Of a DNA stretch of 64,000 nt, positions 61,057-64,000 are shown in pieces. Position numbers and translations under genes: made by a program. The stretch's first letter is position 1, and every line of letters starts with the position of its first letter. The DNA comes from Acidobacteriaceae bacterium (GTDB lineage: Bacteria > Acidobacteriota > Terriglobia > Terriglobales > Acidobacteriaceae): positions 38,531 through 102,530 of the forward strand of contig JASHOQ010000032.1 of NCBI GenBank assembly GCA_030041045.1, written 5' to 3'. Below the pieces are notes generated by a model. It had not been told where the DNA came from, made no database searches, and saw only the letters and a list, made by a program, of their open reading frames with translations.

Positions 61057-62490
61057 TTATTCGAATGCCGCCGTGGTGAAGTCGGTCAGGCTCAGGCCGT
61101 CGATGTGACGGGCCAGCAGCACCACTTGGCCGGTCGTCGGATTCTTGAGCAGGAGTCCGACCACGCGAATGTTGGCTCCATCGGTGAGGTCGCCCCATGC
61201 GCCGAGCCCGTAACGGAAGTCAGTGGCAGTGCCCAGATAGACGGTGACCGTCTCCGGGATGAGCACGCCGGCAAAGCCGTTCACCTGCATCTGGAAAGTG
61301 TCCTGGCTTGCGTTCTGACTGCCGGCAACGATGGTGCCGTTAAAGCCCCAGTTGCGCAGGTGAATTCGCTCAACCGTGACCGCATCGGGGTTGGAGGCGC
61401 CGCTCGCAGGTCCGCCAACTGCCACCGGCTGGCCGGCGACCATGGCACTGGAGTTGAAGAGGAATTCCGTGAACGGGTTGTGCATCCAGTAGATGAAGAA
61501 CTTCTCATTTCCACTCAGGTTCACCTGGGCAATCTGGCCGAGGGTCAATCCCGTGTTGGTGGGCAGAAGCCCGCGGACATAGAGATCGAAGCTGGAAGCG
61601 GGCTGTCCGGCGGTCTCCGTGACATAAGTGACCTGGCCGGCAGCGTAGAAGTTCGTGGTGGAGAGGACCGCCACTTCGTCGGCGTCGAGAGTCTGATCGG
61701 CGTGATCGATGGTTCCGGAGACCTCAACGATGCAACTGGTGGTCAGCATGGAGAGGCTGGCGTCGCCGTCCCATTCGGTCTGGCCGTTGACGTTAATGGT
61801 GAAGTTTTCCCCGTGCGGACCCTGCACTACGAAGGACTGGCTGGTGGCGTCAACGCTGACCACGCCCGCGATGAGGGTGTCGATGTGGGCGTTGGTGTCA
61901 TTGTTGTTTACCGAATTGATGTTGAAGGTGGGGTCGACCGTGCCGGTAATGTTGCCGTTCGAGTCAACCTGGATGGACTTGCGCAGATCGAAGTCGACGC
62001 GCAGGCCGGCAGGCGATCCGTTCTGCTGGACCACGAGCGGGTTGTCGAGCGTCACGGTCACCGAGGGGCTGGTGAAGGTGGCCGCTTCCGTCTCAATGGT
62101 GGGCGCTCCGTTGCCGGTATTGAGGTAGCCGATGGTGCCCGTGCCCAGCGAAACGACTACCTGGTCATACGTGCCCTGGGGAACGTCGTTCATGTCCAGC
62201 AGGGTCTGCAGGCCGTTGTAGCGCGCAAAGTCCACCGTGGGCTGTCCGCTCATCAGGGGAACGCTGGTTCCGCTGGAATTGATGGCGTCGATGCCCATAA
62301 TCTGCACCGAAAACGAGGTGACGGCGGCCACGGGAGCGTCGGTGCCGATCACGTAGGCCGGTCCTGTCGCTCCGGAGGTTGTCGTCGTGGTTCCAAGACT
62401 GCCATTGGTGCAGCCGGTGGCAGCGAAAGCGCCACCAGAGAGTAAGAGCAATGCCAGACGGAAGAGCTTCTGATGTGACTTGGGGGACAT
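61057..62490 (-). CDS. DUF4382 / DUF5666-like lipoprotein
   Basis: A 477-residue secreted protein. LALLLLSGGAFAATGC is a lipoprotein-type signal with the lipidation Cys near residue 27, followed by a Thr/Ser-rich linker. YVIGTDAPVAAVTSFSVQIMGIDAIN marks DUF4382; later segments (IAGVVSVDATSQSFVVQGPHGENFTINV, VEVSGTIDHADQTLDADEV) resemble DUF5666 beta-barrel repeats. Family members are surface or periplasmic proteins of unknown function. ATG start. A hairpin CCGGAAGCC-GCGG-GGCTTCCGG (62567-62588) lies in its upstream region. Confidence 0.82.
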   Translation of the reverse strand: MSPKSHQKLFRLALLLLSGGAFAATGCTNGSLGTTTTTSGATGPAYVIGTDAPVAAVTSFSVQIMGIDAINSSGTSVPLMSGQPTVDFARYNGLQTLLDMNDVPQGTYDQVVVSLGTGTIGYLNTGNGAPTIETEAATFTSPSVTVTLDNPLVVQQNGSPAGLRVDFDLRKSIQVDSNGNITGTVDPTFNINSVNNNDTNAHIDTLIAGVVSVDATSQSFVVQGPHGENFTINVNGQTEWDGDASLSMLTTSCIVEVSGTIDHADQTLDADEVAVLSTTNFYAAGQVTYVTETAGQPASSFDLYVRGLLPTNTGLTLGQIAQVNLSGNEKFFIYWMHNPFTEFLFNSSAMVAGQPVAVGGPASGASNPDAVTVERIHLRNWGFNGTIVAGSQNASQDTFQMQVNGFAGVLIPETVTVYLGTATDFRYGLGAWGDLTDGANIRVVGLLLKNPTTGQVVLLARHIDGLSLTDFTTAAFE

Positions 62491-63005
62491 GTTCGGCCTC
62501 TTTCTGCGCGATTCCGTGTCTTATGCTGAGCGAGCGCGGAGTGGGCTATACCGACAGGCCTCTCCACCGGAAGCCGCGGGGCTTCCGGGTGCGCGCGCGC
62601 ACGGATCCATCGCTAGGATTAACCGCATTTCAGGACGTTCTTACCCTTGTGTGAGCTGAAGGTTTGGCGATCCCGGATATGGCAATCCTGAAATCGCATG
62701 TGCGGCAACGGAAGGCATCAAGAGGCGATACCGCTGCCATCGATGAGTGCAAACCCCGGAGGATTCAAGAAAGTTGCGAAGAATTTTAGCGTTCATGGAA
62801 CTTTTATAGCCGGGGGTGCGTCTATGCGCCCGCATTGCAGGAACCCTCGGCTTCGCAGGGCCCAAAGATGGCTCCTGCAAAGGCTCTGGAATCGCAGACC
62901 ACGATTGCAGGTGGAGCGGCCATGGCGGGCACCGTGGTGTGCGGGCTCCCCCGGCCATGACGAAAGTACTCAATTGCCTAGAGTCTGTTCCTGGAAGGCC
63001 GCCTT
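62491..63005. other. Intergenic region with long hairpin
   Basis: 515 bp between dapA and the DUF4382 gene. TTGCAGGAACC (62835-62845) pairs with GGCTCCTGCAA (62870-62880) at 10 of 11 positions, with an inner CCCT/AGGG stem; a related GATTGCAGG follows near 62906. The hairpin CCGGAAGCC/GGCTTCCGG lies at 62567-62588. No gene is seen. Confidence 0.5.
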
Positions 63006-63935
63006 TCAAAAGACTTCCGCGCGGAACCCGGCCGGAACAGGCGAGTGCTTGAGCAGGCCGAGCTCGCCGGCAAGCCGTTCGAGCCGCGCGCGCGTGGCCG
63101 CGCTGGGAGGCACAAGCGGCAGACGCAGCTGATCGGTGGTGCGCCCCATGAGATGGAGCACGGTTTTTACCGGGCCGGGATTCGACTCCCAGAAATTGGC
63201 CTCGAAGAGCCGCGCGTAACGGCGCTCGAGCTCGCGGGCCTCAGTCCAGTGATCGCGCAGGGCAGCGCGAATCATGCGCGCCACTTCGGCCGGCGCCTCG
63301 TTCGAAGCAACGCTGACGAGGCCGTGCGCGCCCACGCCGATGGCGGCCAGAGCCATGTCGTCGTCGCCGGAAAAGATGCGGAAGCCCCGGGGCAACGAGT
63401 GCACCAGTTCGGCGATCTGCTGCAGCTTGCCGCTCGACTCCTTGATGGCGTGAATGTTGGGCGCGGCCGCGGCCAGGCGCGCCACGGTGGCCGGCTCAAG
63501 ATTGGCGGCCGTGCGCCCGGGCACGTTATAGAGGACAACGGGCAGCGGATGCACGGCGCGGGCGAGCGCGAGAAAATGCTGGAACTGGCCCTCCTGGGTG
63601 GGCTTGTTGTAATAGGGGCTGGCGGAGAGCACGGCGCTCAGGCCGTGCACATGACGCAGCAGCGAAGCCTGGCGCACCAGCACCCGGGTACAGTTGTGGG
63701 TGCAGCCGGCCCACACCGGAACGCGGCCGCCGGCTGCCTCGACGACGATGCGGATCGCCTGCAGCCACTCGTCCTCATCGAGCGTGGCCGCCTCGCCGGT
63801 GGACCCGCAGGCGACCAGAAAATCGATGCCGGAGTCGATCTGCCAGTTCACCAGCGACCACAGCGCCGCTTCGTCCACCGCGCCATCGGCGCGAAAGGGC
63901 GTCACCAGAGCTGTACCGCATCCCGTCGTTTCCAT
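63006..63935 (-). CDS. dapA: 4-hydroxy-tetrahydrodipicolinate synthase (DapA family)
   Basis: A 309-residue TIM-barrel aldolase. GTALVTPFRADGAVD, CGSTGEAATLDEDEW, SASPYYNKPTQEG, LYNVPGRT (catalytic Tyr) and the Schiff-base Lys in AIKESSGKL are the DapA signature set. It condenses pyruvate with aspartate semialdehyde for lysine and diaminopimelate synthesis. ATG 63935 is chosen over a TTG 9 bp upstream; no Shine-Dalgarno site is seen, but TATAAA lies 12 bp upstream. Other pyruvate aldolases (for example sialic-acid lyase) share the fold, but the YNVPGRT form favours DapA. Confidence 0.9.
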   Translation of the reverse strand: METTGCGTALVTPFRADGAVDEAALWSLVNWQIDSGIDFLVACGSTGEAATLDEDEWLQAIRIVVEAAGGRVPVWAGCTHNCTRVLVRQASLLRHVHGLSAVLSASPYYNKPTQEGQFQHFLALARAVHPLPVVLYNVPGRTAANLEPATVARLAAAAPNIHAIKESSGKLQQIAELVHSLPRGFRIFSGDDDMALAAIGVGAHGLVSVASNEAPAEVARMIRAALRDHWTEARELERRYARLFEANFWESNPGPVKTVLHLMGRTTDQLRLPLVPPSAATRARLERLAGELGLLKHSPVPAGFRAEVF

Positions 63936-64000
63936 TGCTATCAAAAGTTTATAACGAACCGGAAGGCGCGCCCGAAGGAGCAGGTGTGCAAATACCAGCG

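Overview
The window is about 64 kb of GC-rich, densely coded bacterial chromosome with no phage, insertion sequence, CRISPR array or rRNA operon visible. The gene content points to Acidobacteriota, probably Terriglobia/Acidobacteriaceae: an Oar-like TonB-dependent receptor with an N-terminal carboxypeptidase-regulatory domain beside a membrane winged-helix-like protein, a UPF0182 protein, a BlaI/M56 pair, DUF3300, DUF3106 and DUF4382 proteins, and an ABC permease fused to an M1 peptidase. This assignment is inferred from family content, not from a database search.

Layout. 1-4743: the end of coaD, then an ABC ATPase with a giant permease/M1-peptidase fusion. 4966-15659: metabolic and membrane genes (class I aminotransferase, site-2 protease, GDP-mannose synthesis, UPF0182, hydroxypyruvate isomerase, secreted aldose epimerase, membrane regulator-like protein). 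16100-21839: TonB receptor and a PHP-domain hydrolase. 21914-30728 and 39868-47185: two halves of an exopolysaccharide locus (UDP-xylose synthase, UDP-glucose dehydrogenase, kinase-like protein, flippase, acetyltransferase, GDP-mannose epimerase, O-antigen ligase/polymerase; then Wza-like export protein, Wzc-like tyrosine kinase, APH-like kinase, WecG/TagA transferase, GT4 transferase). Between them lie an ECF sigma/anti-sigma/DUF3106 operon, tRNA-Val(CAC), a SulP transporter, PPK2, phosphoketolase and two small unknown genes. 47211-54740: DinB-like protein, EF-P with an unusual loop, BlaI-M56, and a serine-biosynthesis pair (HTH-SerA fusion and class V aminotransferase). 54938-63935: YqeY, DUF3300, a PadR divergon with a three-gene envelope unit, a DUF4382 lipoprotein and DapA.

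How genes fit together. ManC (GDP-mannose), the GDP-mannose 3,5-epimerase (GDP-L-galactose or GDP-L-gulose), Ugd (UDP-glucuronate) and Uxs (UDP-xylose) supply activated sugars. The GT4 and WecG enzymes, flippase, polymerase, and Wza/Wzc-like proteins would assemble and export a Wzx/Wzy-type polysaccharide. The class V aminotransferase and SerA probably perform the first two serine-synthesis steps.

Most unusual points: an XRE helix-turn-helix domain in frame ahead of a complete SerA, with an internal Shine-Dalgarno and ATG at the junction; 7-bp-periodic repeat arrays directly upstream of it; a 12-bp palindrome filling the spacer of the promoter for the adjacent aminotransferase gene; a BlaI gene whose perfect dyad abuts its start codon; EF-P with Asn at the normally modified tip; and three families of intergenic palindromic repeats.
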